Origin: Symbiodinium natans
Taxonomy: Eukaryota; Sar; Dinophyceae; Suessiales; Symbiodiniaceae
Reading direction: 5' to 3'
Assembly: GCA_905221605.1 (NCBI GenBank)
Contig: CAJNDS010001702.1
Location: 449,934-513,933 of the forward strand
DNA length: 64,000 nt
The number at the start of each line of letters is the position of its first letter. Within the stretch, counting starts at the first letter, position 1. The notes under the pieces are model-generated. The model saw only the letters and a program-made list of their open reading frames with translations. It had not been told where the DNA came from and did no database searches. Positions 43,896-52,666 of this stretch are shown piece by piece. The position numbers were made by a program, and so were the translations under genes.

Positions 43896-46263
43896 ATGGC
43901 TTCCAACTGGTTGCAGACTGGGTCGGCGTCATCGAGCCCCAACGTGGGCGATCAGGGTGAAATTGGTGGCAAGAGGTCTGCAACGGGTCAAAAAGTGGTT
44001 CCCAATGTGGAAGCTCTGGTTGATGATGGTGGTATGCGTGGCGAAGAGAAGCCGGTGGTAGAAAGGCTGGAAGACGAGGTGGGAGCGGCTTTGCTGCGTC
44101 TTCTGGGCGGACATGGGCTTGATCTTCGGCGATCTGTTGACAGGAAAAGCGGAAGAAACTGCGCCTGTGACTGCAACAAAAGGCAGTATCCTCTTCACTG
44201 GGGACGCAGAAGGAGTTGCGCCTGTTGCTGGGGTGATGAGTGAGGAAGAAATCCTGGAGTTGGAAGCGGCGAGGATACGGCAGGAGTCGGAAGAGGACTT
44301 ATACGCTGTTGGTGGAGGCAAAGCGCCTCAAGCTGCTGACATTCCGATCATCGCCTGTGATGGGACGACGTGGGAGCGCCATTTTCATGAAGATGGAAGA
44401 GAGTATCTTTACTGCTTGGACACTGGAGATACCCAATGGGTGCTTCCTAAAAAGACTGAAATGGCTGGAAACAATGAGGCGTCTGGTGTTGGAATGGGCA
44501 GTGTCCCTATGGAAGAAGAGCCAGCACTGGGTACTACATCGTCCTCATCGCCTACTGAGTCTTTCAGGGCACAACAGGGTAGCTTAGAAAGTGTAAACAG
44601 CGGTGTAAATAGTGTACATAAGAAATTTTCCTCTACTATTGGGGATAGCGGTTTAAAGGGTGGTGGTGACGCCCAGACCTCGGGTTCCCCTGATGAGGAA
44701 GGAATTTCTGGATTCCGAACAGACATGGCTGGAGAACACCTGGATCGGGAAGAAATCGAAGCACTTTCTGAGGGTGGCGCAGCGGTGAAAGAAATCTGTG
44801 GATCCGGAGGATAAAATTCCCAATGTGGAGGTGAATGCTGTGTCGGCTACAGAGGAGCAGGTGGTGGATGAGGTATCTGGCATTCAGGAGGTTGGTCCTG
44901 GAGATGAGGATGACGGAGGAAAAAGGTTGTGTATTACGACTGAGGAGGTTTCTCCGTTTGGCGCCATGGATTCCGCCATTCAAGGGAAAAATGAGGCTTC
45001 TGGAATAGCTGGAGACGCGGTTGATTTGCCGGAAAAGAAGGATGAGGCCTGGAGCGCCAATGAGGTGCGGGCAAATGTGCCGGATGGAACCTGGAGTGCA
45101 GAAGAAGCACGGGGCGAGGCACGGGATGGTACATGCTCCGCAGTTGACTGCAACAATGGGGCGCAGGTCGCTGTAGTAGCTGACGATGGAGGTGCATCGG
45201 CGGACGCGCTTGTGCATTCTGAAGTTGGTGGCGTGGAGCAAGGTCTTTTGAGCCGCACCGGAGCCAATGTGGCAGCTGTGGCCGATGGTGGTGATGATTC
45301 CCCTTTGGTAACCATGGAACCAAAGGATCCTGCGGCGGAAGAAAACGTGCCTGCCGTGGATGACTAATCAAAGAACCCTGCAGTGGAAGAAAACTTGCCT
45401 GCTGCAGATGATTCGACAAAGGACTCAAATGGTGGGTCCACCTCCAAAAAGGAGGAGATATTGCCGACTGGAAGTTTGCCGGAAGTCGACACCGTGCAGA
45501 CTGCAACAGATGAGGCAGAGCCGTTGGCTAAAAAGAAGATGGTCCTGAATCCCTGGAGCGCAAGGTGGATGATCTTGCGGGACTCGTGCAGGAGCAGGAC
45601 AAGCAGCTTGGCCCAAGGGTGGAAGCAAGGGATGTTCCAGGAGCCGAAGAAACGGTGCCGGTTTCTGAAGAACCAACGAAGGAAGTGCCCAATGAGGGAG
45701 CCTTGGCCACACCTGGGAAGCATTGCTATCAAGCGGGAGATATGGTCACTGGTCTGGTGCGCTACATCAATGCGCATGGAGCTTATTTGGACCATGGTGA
45801 TATGACTGTACTGATTCCTGCAGAAGGGAAAGATACACCTCTTTTCAGGGTTGGTGATAGCATCACTGCAGAAGTGAAGAGGGTGGAAGAAGATGGTACC
45901 GTGATCTTAGACACCTACCTGGTTTTGGAAGAGGACGAAGAGGACTCTTCTTCAACTGACCAACGTGACGGAGCTGAAGGAGTATATCTTTGTGGAAGAT
46001 TTGGTCGAAAAAGGGGTCAACAAGGTTACGGCCTGCAAAATTCTGAAGCTGGTGGGTGGTGTCAGATACCGGCCAATGTCGCCGGATATGGCTGTTCCTT
46101 CCAATGCATCTGTACGTGTGCAACAATCTTCTGGAAACCGTGAAGCTGGAAGAGGTGCGGCGAGAACCATCTCTCAGGTGCGTGAAGCTGAAGGTTCCGG
46201 TACAAAAGAGATGCCGCGAGGGTCCTATCGAGAGCTCTTCGACAAAGGCAAGTACCGTGACGC
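43896..46263 (+). pseudogene. N-terminal part of gag-like protein (WW and S1-like domains), frame-broken
   Basis: Coding begins at ATG 43896 (MASNWLQTGSASSSPNVGDQ). The protein-like signal then moves between frames: 43896 to about 44105, then 44113-44814, then 44798-45560 with an in-frame TAA at 45365-45367, then 45565 to about 45950, then another frame. A WW-type domain lies at about 44360-44450 (TTWERHFHEDGREYLYC through TQW and LP, Trp-Trp spacing 22). An S1/OB-like RNA-binding segment lies at about 45733-45915 (GDMVTGLVRYINAHGAYLDH ... FRVGDSITAEVK). Acidic repeats AEENVPAVDD / VEENLPAADD flank the internal stop, which shows the same frame was once continuous. At least four shifts and one stop make this part non-functional as read. 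Sequencing error cannot be excluded. Confidence 0.65.
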
Positions 46264-49200
46264 TTGGACGCTGCGCAGAGGTCTCCGCTGTGCGTACAGA
46301 GGTTGCAGTTGGTGGGGGTTGGATCGCCACCGGTAAACCCGCCGAAAAAGGGCTACAGGTCAAGGTCAAACCCCGTTAAGAGGGGGCGACCGCTGCTGAA
46401 TCGACGGCAAGTACGACAGGTACCGCGTTCTTATTCAAATCGGCGCGTGCGGCCAGCAGAGGTGGTGGAAAAGCCAAAGCCGTTGCAACCTCCTCGTGGT
46501 GGTTTGTCGTATCGATTTAGCAAAGCATGGGCGGATGTGGTGGATGATGATGATCAGGCGGGAGCTTTGGTCTCCTATGCCGAGTCCTCGGGTGATTCAA
46601 GCGCGGAAGAAACCAGCAACGCGCGACACCTGTGGGAAACCTTTCTGCGTGAAAGGGATTCACAGAGAACTGAGACACGTGGCAATGTTCCACCTACTGG
46701 TTCTCCAAGCTCCAATGAAGAGCAGAAAAAGTCAATTGATCTTTGCGAAAAACGCGACAAAGCGTCGCGGGGGGAGACCCGCCAAGATTTTTCGGTGTCA
46801 ACATCTTCAAACCAAAATGTTGCAGTCTCAAATGGGACCGTGGATGGTTCTGTTGTTGGTGGTTCGCTGGTGGTGGGCTCCACAGATGAGGTTCTACCTG
46901 GGCAAGGCGTTGCTGGACAGGTGGAAGTATCTGGAAGCGCTCAAGTTCTACCTGGGCATGATGTGGCTGGACAGGGGACGGTGCTAGAAGGAGCGGTACA
47001 AATTTCTGGCGATGAGACTGGGCAACAGGAAGGTGAAGGTGGGAGCAATGGACTCCATGGGGATGGCATGAAAAAATCTGCTGTCTTTAAGGCGCAAAAG
47101 AGCCATGAGCAATTATGGACCAAAGGTCTTCTGAGGCGGATCTATTGGAAGGCTGCCGAGGGTAGGATACCCGTTGGACAGAAGGACTGTCCGAAAGGAT
47201 CCAATAAGATGGATCGAAATTTGGTTATTAGTGTATCTTCAGACGGCGCAAGCGAGCAAGAGTTGAGCCTGGAGCTGGTGGACAACGCTGGTCCTTCAAT
47301 GGAAGATGGAACAGCATTGCCGGTGTATGACCCACGAAGGTTGATACAGTCGCCAACGACTGATTGGGTTATGCGTCGTGGCTTGACAGATCGTGTCATA
47401 TGGACCGCAATAGCGGCTTCAGCGCAAAAGATATGTGCTGAAATGATTCAGGTGGATGAACTGAATGCCCGGCTGGAGACTGGGAAGCTCCTTAGTCAAA
47501 GGAGGGAGCAAGGACATTATGGTGATTTGCATCATCCGTTCCATGATGATCCGTGTTTGCCAGCAGTGGGTAATTATCCGCTTTCGGTGATGGGAGCATT
47601 GCTATCTCCTGGCGTAGAGAATGAGTTCAGAAGTACTGAAAAGTTTGGAACTGCGATGGAAGCAATAGCTTTCGATTGGAGCCGGATTCCAGGTATGGAA
47701 GTTCATGTTGAACTTATGGTCAGGGTAGCAAAACTTGTTTATCCGTTCCTTGTTATGGGAGGCCAAGGGACAGTTGTGAACTCAGAATTTCTCTGGCAGC
47801 ACGGAAGGGATCAATTGATGGAATTCCTTCAAGCGGCGACGTGTGCTGATGAGTTGGAGGAGCTTTGGAAAAGAATGGATGATGATGATGATGCAGAGGT
47901 GGATCCTTCAGGGATGGTGCTGGAGATCTCTGGACAGCAAGATGCGGTTTTTGGACAAGGGATCAATGAAACCCCTCTTCCTATAGAGGATGCTGGAAGT
48001 GAGACGACTGGTAACACTGGAACCGATGGCAAAGCGCCAGAAATCGCTCCGGAAGAGGAAACGACCAGCGGTTCGTCAAGACTGTCTGGCACAAGAATGC
48101 TCTTGTGGAAGGTGTATTCTCGAGTTGCTTCCAATTGGGATTTCTCGATCCAGGATCGCACAACTGGGAGAATCTTCGACAGCACCAAGGGTTATCCTGG
48201 TGAAGGACCGAAAAATGATGATGATTTGATTTCCTCTAAGAGGAACTTACCCTGGATCTCTGAAGATTACCTCGATGGAGTGGTGTCAAAAAAGATGGAA
48301 ATGTCTTCAGATATGAATGTGCTGGATGGGTTTGTTCCGGAAAATGAGGGACAGTTGGAAAAGGTAGAGGTGGAGACTGTAGCTGCCTCGAGAGTCCTGA
48401 GAGCTCTTTGGTTGAAAGGGTTTAGGGCTGGTCAAAGGAAGTTGTGTCGTGCTGGGAAATTGAGAAGTCACGTTGTTAGGACAATGATTCCAGCTAATCG
48501 GGTATGGAGCTTTAAAGGTAGGAAGCCTTCTTGGAAGATGCTCAAGAAACGTGAGTTGGTTGTATTTGGCTCAGAAATCAGAGGAAAACCAATCATGGGA
48601 CTGGGGGAGTGTCAAGAGGGTTTTCCAGGAAGTTCCACTGAAGTATCCAAAACTAGCACCTTGGGTAAAAAAAGTAGTTCTCCAGATCATGGCAATGTCC
48701 ATGTAGTGCGGGATTGTTCGATGGACCGTCTGGAAGCAGAACGTTTGTCAAAAAGGAGACAAGGTATCTGCTATTGGTTTGCAAAAGCGAACAATCGCTG
48801 CAAATTTGGTGAGAGCTGCAAGTTTATTCACTCCAATGAGGATGTGGTGTTAGCGTCTTATTGGTGCAAGTATCATGTGGATGGTCGTGGGTGCCATGCT
48901 GGAAAAGATTGCAGGTTCTCACACGATACAGCTGGGGTGAGATGTATTCCGTTTTCTCAAACGGGACGGTGCAAGCGAGGCGATCGGTGTGTATTTGAAC
49001 ACGATAGGCCGAGGTCGCCGGCTACCCCACCAAGGGATCGTCCCGCGAAGGGCGATGGTGGAAGGAGGTTCTCTCCTGAAAGAGGAGACGATCTGGGTGA
49101 AGAAATGGAATATGATGAGGAAACACAAAAAAGCAACCTCATTACGGAAGCGGTGTCATACATGTCTGGTGGGAGGGACGACATCGACCGCTGGGAAGGA

Positions 49201-49989
49201 GAGCCAATTTTCAAGTTATTGAGGATAACTGATGATGATCAGAAAAACTCAGAGTGGCTTTCGTGGACGGACAAGATGTTATCCGCGCTGGAGTTGTATG
49301 AAGTGGTTAGGTCCGTGGACATTCCGCTGGAAGAGGTTGAAGAGTGGGTGAATGATTTAAGAATCTGGTACGAAAAAGCTCAGCTGGATGGTGGAAGCGA
49401 CCCCAATGGCGGTACAAAAAAGCCTTTGGAAGGAGAGTCCGCTGATGAACCTGCAGTTGAGGAGGTGGTGCCAGAGGTCACAGAAGTGATCGTTGAAGTG
49501 GATGAGGAGCCGGAGAAGAACCGAAAGAACAGGAGGCTCGCTGCAACCCATGATCCGTATACATTGTTGGTTCCAAGGCCAAAGAGGAGGCCAATTGGTG
49601 CCACTCCTGCGGCAAAAAAGGGAGCAATTTCCAAGGTTGAAAAATCCGAAAAGGCTTCTCATCGAGCGCGATCAAAACCTGGCAGTTCTGCAAGTCGGGT
49701 ACCCAAGAAGGAGAAGGCACCTAGTCCCAAGAAAAGGGATGCAGCGCCAGATGAAGGAGGAGAGACTGTGAAGGGAGGACAAGCTTCAGTTCCCGCTGCC
49801 TCAGAGTCGGTTGCCATTACTCCACAGGTGACCACATCGTGCAAAGCGATAGAAGAAGCGCGGCGAGAAGGATTGGTGTCCTCCATTCAGCGATGTCTGA
49901 CCAATCCGTTGGTTCAGGTTCAGGATCTGGAGAGCATCTTGGTGCAGTTGCATAAGATCTGCGAAGCTGGTCGGGAGACGAACAAGTGA
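46264..49989 (+). CDS. C-terminal gag-like protein with three CCCH zinc fingers
   Basis: This is an open frame of 1,241 codons, probably the continuation of the broken upstream frame. It begins at a TTG, the first ATG is more than 250 codons in, and the frame is open further upstream. Residues 1-60 are basic. The middle is acidic and low-complexity, with repeated LPGQGVAGQ / LPGHDVAGQ phrases (about 215-240). Three CCCH fingers of the C-x8/9-C-x5-C-x3-H type lie at about residues 836-914 (nt 48769-49003), a pattern typical of RNA-binding proteins. The C-terminus (about 1090-1180) is Lys/Pro/Ala-rich. No Asp protease, integrase or YxDD motif was found. The role is probably RNA binding and particle formation for the retrotransposon. 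A captured cellular gene is an alternative. Confidence 0.7.
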   Translation: MDAAQRSPLCVQRLQLVGVGSPPVNPPKKGYRSRSNPVKRGRPLLNRRQVRQVPRSYSNRRVRPAEVVEKPKPLQPPRGGLSYRFSKAWADVVDDDDQAGALVSYAESSGDSSAEETSNARHLWETFLRERDSQRTETRGNVPPTGSPSSNEEQKKSIDLCEKRDKASRGETRQDFSVSTSSNQNVAVSNGTVDGSVVGGSLVVGSTDEVLPGQGVAGQVEVSGSAQVLPGHDVAGQGTVLEGAVQISGDETGQQEGEGGSNGLHGDGMKKSAVFKAQKSHEQLWTKGLLRRIYWKAAEGRIPVGQKDCPKGSNKMDRNLVISVSSDGASEQELSLELVDNAGPSMEDGTALPVYDPRRLIQSPTTDWVMRRGLTDRVIWTAIAASAQKICAEMIQVDELNARLETGKLLSQRREQGHYGDLHHPFHDDPCLPAVGNYPLSVMGALLSPGVENEFRSTEKFGTAMEAIAFDWSRIPGMEVHVELMVRVAKLVYPFLVMGGQGTVVNSEFLWQHGRDQLMEFLQAATCADELEELWKRMDDDDDAEVDPSGMVLEISGQQDAVFGQGINETPLPIEDAGSETTGNTGTDGKAPEIAPEEETTSGSSRLSGTRMLLWKVYSRVASNWDFSIQDRTTGRIFDSTKGYPGEGPKNDDDLISSKRNLPWISEDYLDGVVSKKMEMSSDMNVLDGFVPENEGQLEKVEVETVAASRVLRALWLKGFRAGQRKLCRAGKLRSHVVRTMIPANRVWSFKGRKPSWKMLKKRELVVFGSEIRGKPIMGLGECQEGFPGSSTEVSKTSTLGKKSSSPDHGNVHVVRDCSMDRLEAERLSKRRQGICYWFAKANNRCKFGESCKFIHSNEDVVLASYWCKYHVDGRGCHAGKDCRFSHDTAGVRCIPFSQTGRCKRGDRCVFEHDRPRSPATPPRDRPAKGDGGRRFSPERGDDLGEEMEYDEETQKSNLITEAVSYMSGGRDDIDRWEGEPIFKLLRITDDDQKNSEWLSWTDKMLSALELYEVVRSVDIPLEEVEEWVNDLRIWYEKAQLDGGSDPNGGTKKPLEGESADEPAVEEVVPEVTEVIVEVDEEPEKNRKNRRLAATHDPYTLLVPRPKRRPIGATPAAKKGAISKVEKSEKASHRARSKPGSSASRVPKKEKAPSPKKRDAAPDEGGETVKGGQASVPAASESVAITPQVTTSCKAIEEARREGLVSSIQRCLTNPLVQVQDLESILVQLHKICEAGRETNK

Positions 49990-50328
49990 CTGGTTTTCAA
50001 AGATGGGATGAGCGATGGTTCCTTTTCCTGGAGTTGGTGACAATTTGCAGAATGGTTGGAGGAAAGACCAATGAGTCAAAGAAAAAGGAGTAAGGTTTAC
50101 TGTTAAGGGTATGGAAATCCCTGATAGTAGAGAGTGTATAGCACTTAGGGTAGTGAAGACCGCAGTTCGTGGTGAAGCAGGCTGAAAAAGTCTTCGAAGA
50201 AGTGATATAATTCATTCGTCCTGGAAGACGTTAAACCATAAGATGCATTCCAAGCAGCTGGCTGCTGCCGATAATGGCAGCTTTTGGCCGAAAATCTGCA
50301 CCTCCAGTCCGTGTCCTAGGAAATCCTA

Positions 50329-50340
50329 GGACAGGGGGAG
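50329..50340 (+). promoter_or_regulatory. Polypurine tract
   Basis: GGACAGGGGGAG abuts the right LTR directly. This is the expected position of the plus-strand primer in LTR elements. The roughly 340 bp between the stop codon (49989) and this tract hold no ORF of note. Confidence 0.75.
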
Positions 50341-50639
50341 TGCGGAGCTGCAGGTTGTATTCAGGAATTGTGTTGGGGTTAAATGAAAAGGGTCAATGCA
50401 CCCGACAATGTCTGGCTCAAGGATGGCCAGAAGTACTAAGGCCACAAGCTTAAAAAAGGTAGAGCCCGCGTGGTTGGGGTTGGGGTTGGTTCCTAGGTGC
50501 TTAGGCATAGGCCCCCTTTACTCCCTTCCCTGGTTCTCCTGGTCCGTGTTCTGTGTTTGTTGTGCTGGTCGATCTGGGGAATATAAGTTCTGGGCGGTCT
50601 TTGGGGTTGATCCCTTTCCCCCTTTGGTTGCCCCCCGTA
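50341..50639 (+). repeat. 3' LTR (299 bp)
   Basis: Right long terminal repeat, 298 of 299 bases identical to the left copy. Its outer flank begins with the AGGGG duplication. Confidence 0.9.
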
Positions 50640-50659
50640 AGGGGATTAGGGGTTTAGGG

Positions 50660-50840
50660 GTTCAGGGTTTAGGGTTTATAGGGCTTATAGGGCTTATAGG
50701 GCTTATAGGGCTTATAGGGTTTAGGGTTTAGGGTTTAGGGTTTAGGGTTTAGGGTTTAGGGTTTAGGGTTTAGGGTTTAGGGTTTAGGGGTTTAGGGGTT
50801 CACGGGTTTAGGGGTTTAGGGGTTTAGGGGTTTAGGGTTA
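50660..50840 (+). repeat. TTTAGGG / GGGCTTATA / TTTAGGGG arrays
   Basis: Five GGGCTTATA 9-mers (50680-50718) are followed by about 10 TTTAGGG units and then TTTAGGGG units. Confidence 0.88.
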
Positions 50841-50846
50841 GGCTGC

Positions 50847-50847
50847 T

Positions 50848-50894
<47 letters not shown>

Positions 50895-50978
50895 TACTAC
50901 TACTACTACTACTGCTGCTACTGCTACTGCTACTGCTACTGCTACTGCTACTGCTACTGCTACTGCTACTACGACTAT
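50847..50978. repeat. Compound (ACG)n(ACT)n(GCTACT)n microsatellite
   Basis: About 15 ACG units, about 6 ACT units, then about 9 TGCTAC units. Confidence 0.92.
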
Positions 50979-51266
50979 TGCTACTACATTGAGGCTTCAG
51001 GGAGCAAGGCCTCAGGGAGCAAGGGTAGGAGGGTTTAGGGTTTAGTTTGTAGGGTGTTGGTTTTGGGCTATCATCGGTGTAGGGTTTAGGGGATTAGGGG
51101 TTCAGGGTTTAGGGTTTTCGGGTTTAGGGCAGAATCTGGTACCTGGATCCCCAAAAGTGTGTAGAACAACAGCCCTTTATAGGTTGCGTGCCATTGTTTG
51201 ACCGACTTTCGGCTATTGGTGGCCAAGGTAGGGTTTAGGGTAGAAGCTCCTTAAACCAGGGATAGA

Positions 51267-51361
51267 TGGGAGTTTCCGAACATAGGGGACCCTAATAATA
51301 TAGTACCCTAAATGATCCTTATTATAAGGACCCCAAAACAAGGTACCCCGGAAACTCCCAT
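51267..51361. repeat. Fold-back element (95 bp)
   Basis: Perfect inverted ends of 13 bp, ATGGGAGTTTCCG (51267-51279) and its complement at 51349-51361. The interior holds further inverted GGGACC/GGTCC and the TATAGTACCC core found in the CTTATGCTAACAG family. Confidence 0.65.
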
Positions 51362-51907
51362 ATACTCTATACTGTACTACGGATCCATATCAGGCTCAGG
51401 CTCCATGTATATTTTTCAGTTCAGGGCTTTGGGGTTGTCGCACTCCTCCGACAAGATTCATAGTGCCTGCGTCTTAGAGTTGGGATTTGAGGCCCAGTCT
51501 CTAGAACCTTCGCTTTAGGGCGCTCAGGGCTAAAACTCTTCAAACTTGTCAAAAAGCTGAAACCAAGAGGCTGGGCACACTTATGCCTACTGCTCCTTGT
51601 AGGCTGTTCCGCCGGTGTAGATGATGATCTGTCATGTTTCAAGTCGTTACCGTCATTTCTTTTCAGGTGTTTAGGGTTTAGGAGTCTAGGGGTTAAGAAA
51701 GGAGGGGTTGCGTGGACAGTGCCATGTACTCACACAACGCTTCTTTTGCACGAGATGCTTTCATCTGGCGCTGAAGTTTTCAATGGGGTTCTCCTGCCCA
51801 TTGGAAAAGAATTGCAGGACACGGCTTTGCGGTCTTTTTGCGTTAAACTATATAACAAGCATGCCTCTGTTGTGATGCACAAAACTGGTAGAAACTGGGA
51901 ACTTGAA
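51362..51907. other. 3' flank of the split cellular gene
   Basis: Mostly unique sequence. ORFs at 51421-51642 (minus) and 51719-51976 (plus) overlap other frames and show no domain. Confidence 0.4.
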
Positions 51908-52292
51908 TCATTCAAGGGGCTCCCATGCTTTCCACACCTTGCCAGTGCCTGCATCAGCAAGCCCCCATCGAACTAAGCGACCGGCTTCTGCAAGTTGTTG
52001 CGAAGTGTCCATGGCATGCCAAGATGCCAGAAGTCCCGATTTCGGATCAAAGATGAGCGATCGGAGCTCCGCGTTGAACTGGTCGATGTTCATGCTGTCT
52101 TGGATCTTCTTGAGTATCAGTTCTTTGTCCGTCTCGGATGATGCCCGCATATTGCGAATATCCAAATTCTCTAAGGTATGCGCGCGTTGCATAATGGTTG
52201 CTTTGGAGGTAACTTTGAGTGCCTGATTCATGTGCAGACGTTTGGCTTCTGCAATTTCCGCAACACACCAAGCACGATGAAACAAGTCATGG
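51908..52292 (-). pseudogene. 3' part of the cellular membrane/TIR-like gene, cut off by the LINE
   Basis: Directly after the LINE's 3' target duplication (52279-52292) the minus strand reads LFHRAWCVAEIAEAKRLHMN and stays open to a TGA at 51908-51910. It forms residues 589-715 of the gene whose upstream exons lie at 60268-62448. Joining at the duplication keeps the frame and restores an uninterrupted AVDQSHDLFHRAWCVAE segment. The AWC..E motif after a hydrophobic strand resembles the late strand of TIR-type domains (inference). As arranged now, this part cannot be translated with its upstream half. Confidence 0.8.
52279..52292. repeat. Target-site duplication, LINE 3' side
   Basis: GAAACAAGTCATGG (plus strand), identical to 60268-60281 at the LINE's 5' side. 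The flanking bases differ on both sides, so the match is exactly 14 bp. Confidence 0.92.
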
Positions 52293-52334
52293 AAATAGAA
52301 ATAGAATGTATGCGACGTCAACCTGTGCTTATAT

Positions 52335-52626
52335 AGATGCGGTTGGACGCCAAGTGGTCGCCACCATGCATCCGGCGTCAGCAGAAGAAAGAGCCAGAAA
52401 TCTCCACGATCTCGCCCGAAAGAAATCACAACGACCTCTCCCGAAAGCCCATCCCAAAAGTGCCAAAGATGCGCTCACAGAGATGCGGTAGGACGCCACG
52501 TGGACGGCACCATTCATCCAGCGTCAGCAGAAGAAAAAGCCAAAAATCTCCACGATCTCGCCCGAAAGAAATCACAACGATCCCTCCCGAAAGCCCATCC
52601 CAAAGTGCGAAAATGCACTCACAACT
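52335..52626 (-). repeat. Two tandem 146 bp copies in the LINE 3' UTR
   Basis: Copies at 52335-52480 and 52481-52626 are about 90 percent alike. Both contain CCACGATCTCGCCCGAAAG followed by AAATCACAACGA. Repeated 3' UTR units can serve as recognition sites for the element's reverse transcriptase (inference). Confidence 0.85.
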
Positions 52627-52666
52627 CCACAATAAACATCAGGGAAAGCCCACTGATACGACAAGC

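Larger units (their letters stand above)
43523..50639 (+). mobile_element. LTR retrotransposon, non-autonomous (7,117 bp)
   Basis: Two direct repeats of 299 bp (43523-43821 and 50341-50639) flank the element and differ at one position (C at 43736, T at 50554). They start TG and end TA, with short imperfect inverted termini TGCGG/CCGTA. The 5-base duplication AGGGG precedes the left LTR (43518-43522) and follows the right LTR (50640-50644). A primer-binding-like site follows the left LTR and a purine tract precedes the right LTR. The interior encodes a large gag-like protein, but I find no protease, integrase, reverse transcriptase or RNase H motif. It therefore probably depends on enzymes from a related element. 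Near-identical LTRs imply recent insertion. Confidence 0.9.

Noticed and set aside
44636-45506. Minus-strand ORFs of 190-201 residues inside the LTR element
   Set aside because: They are shadows of the acidic plus-strand coding region, with no domain and opposite to the element's transcription.
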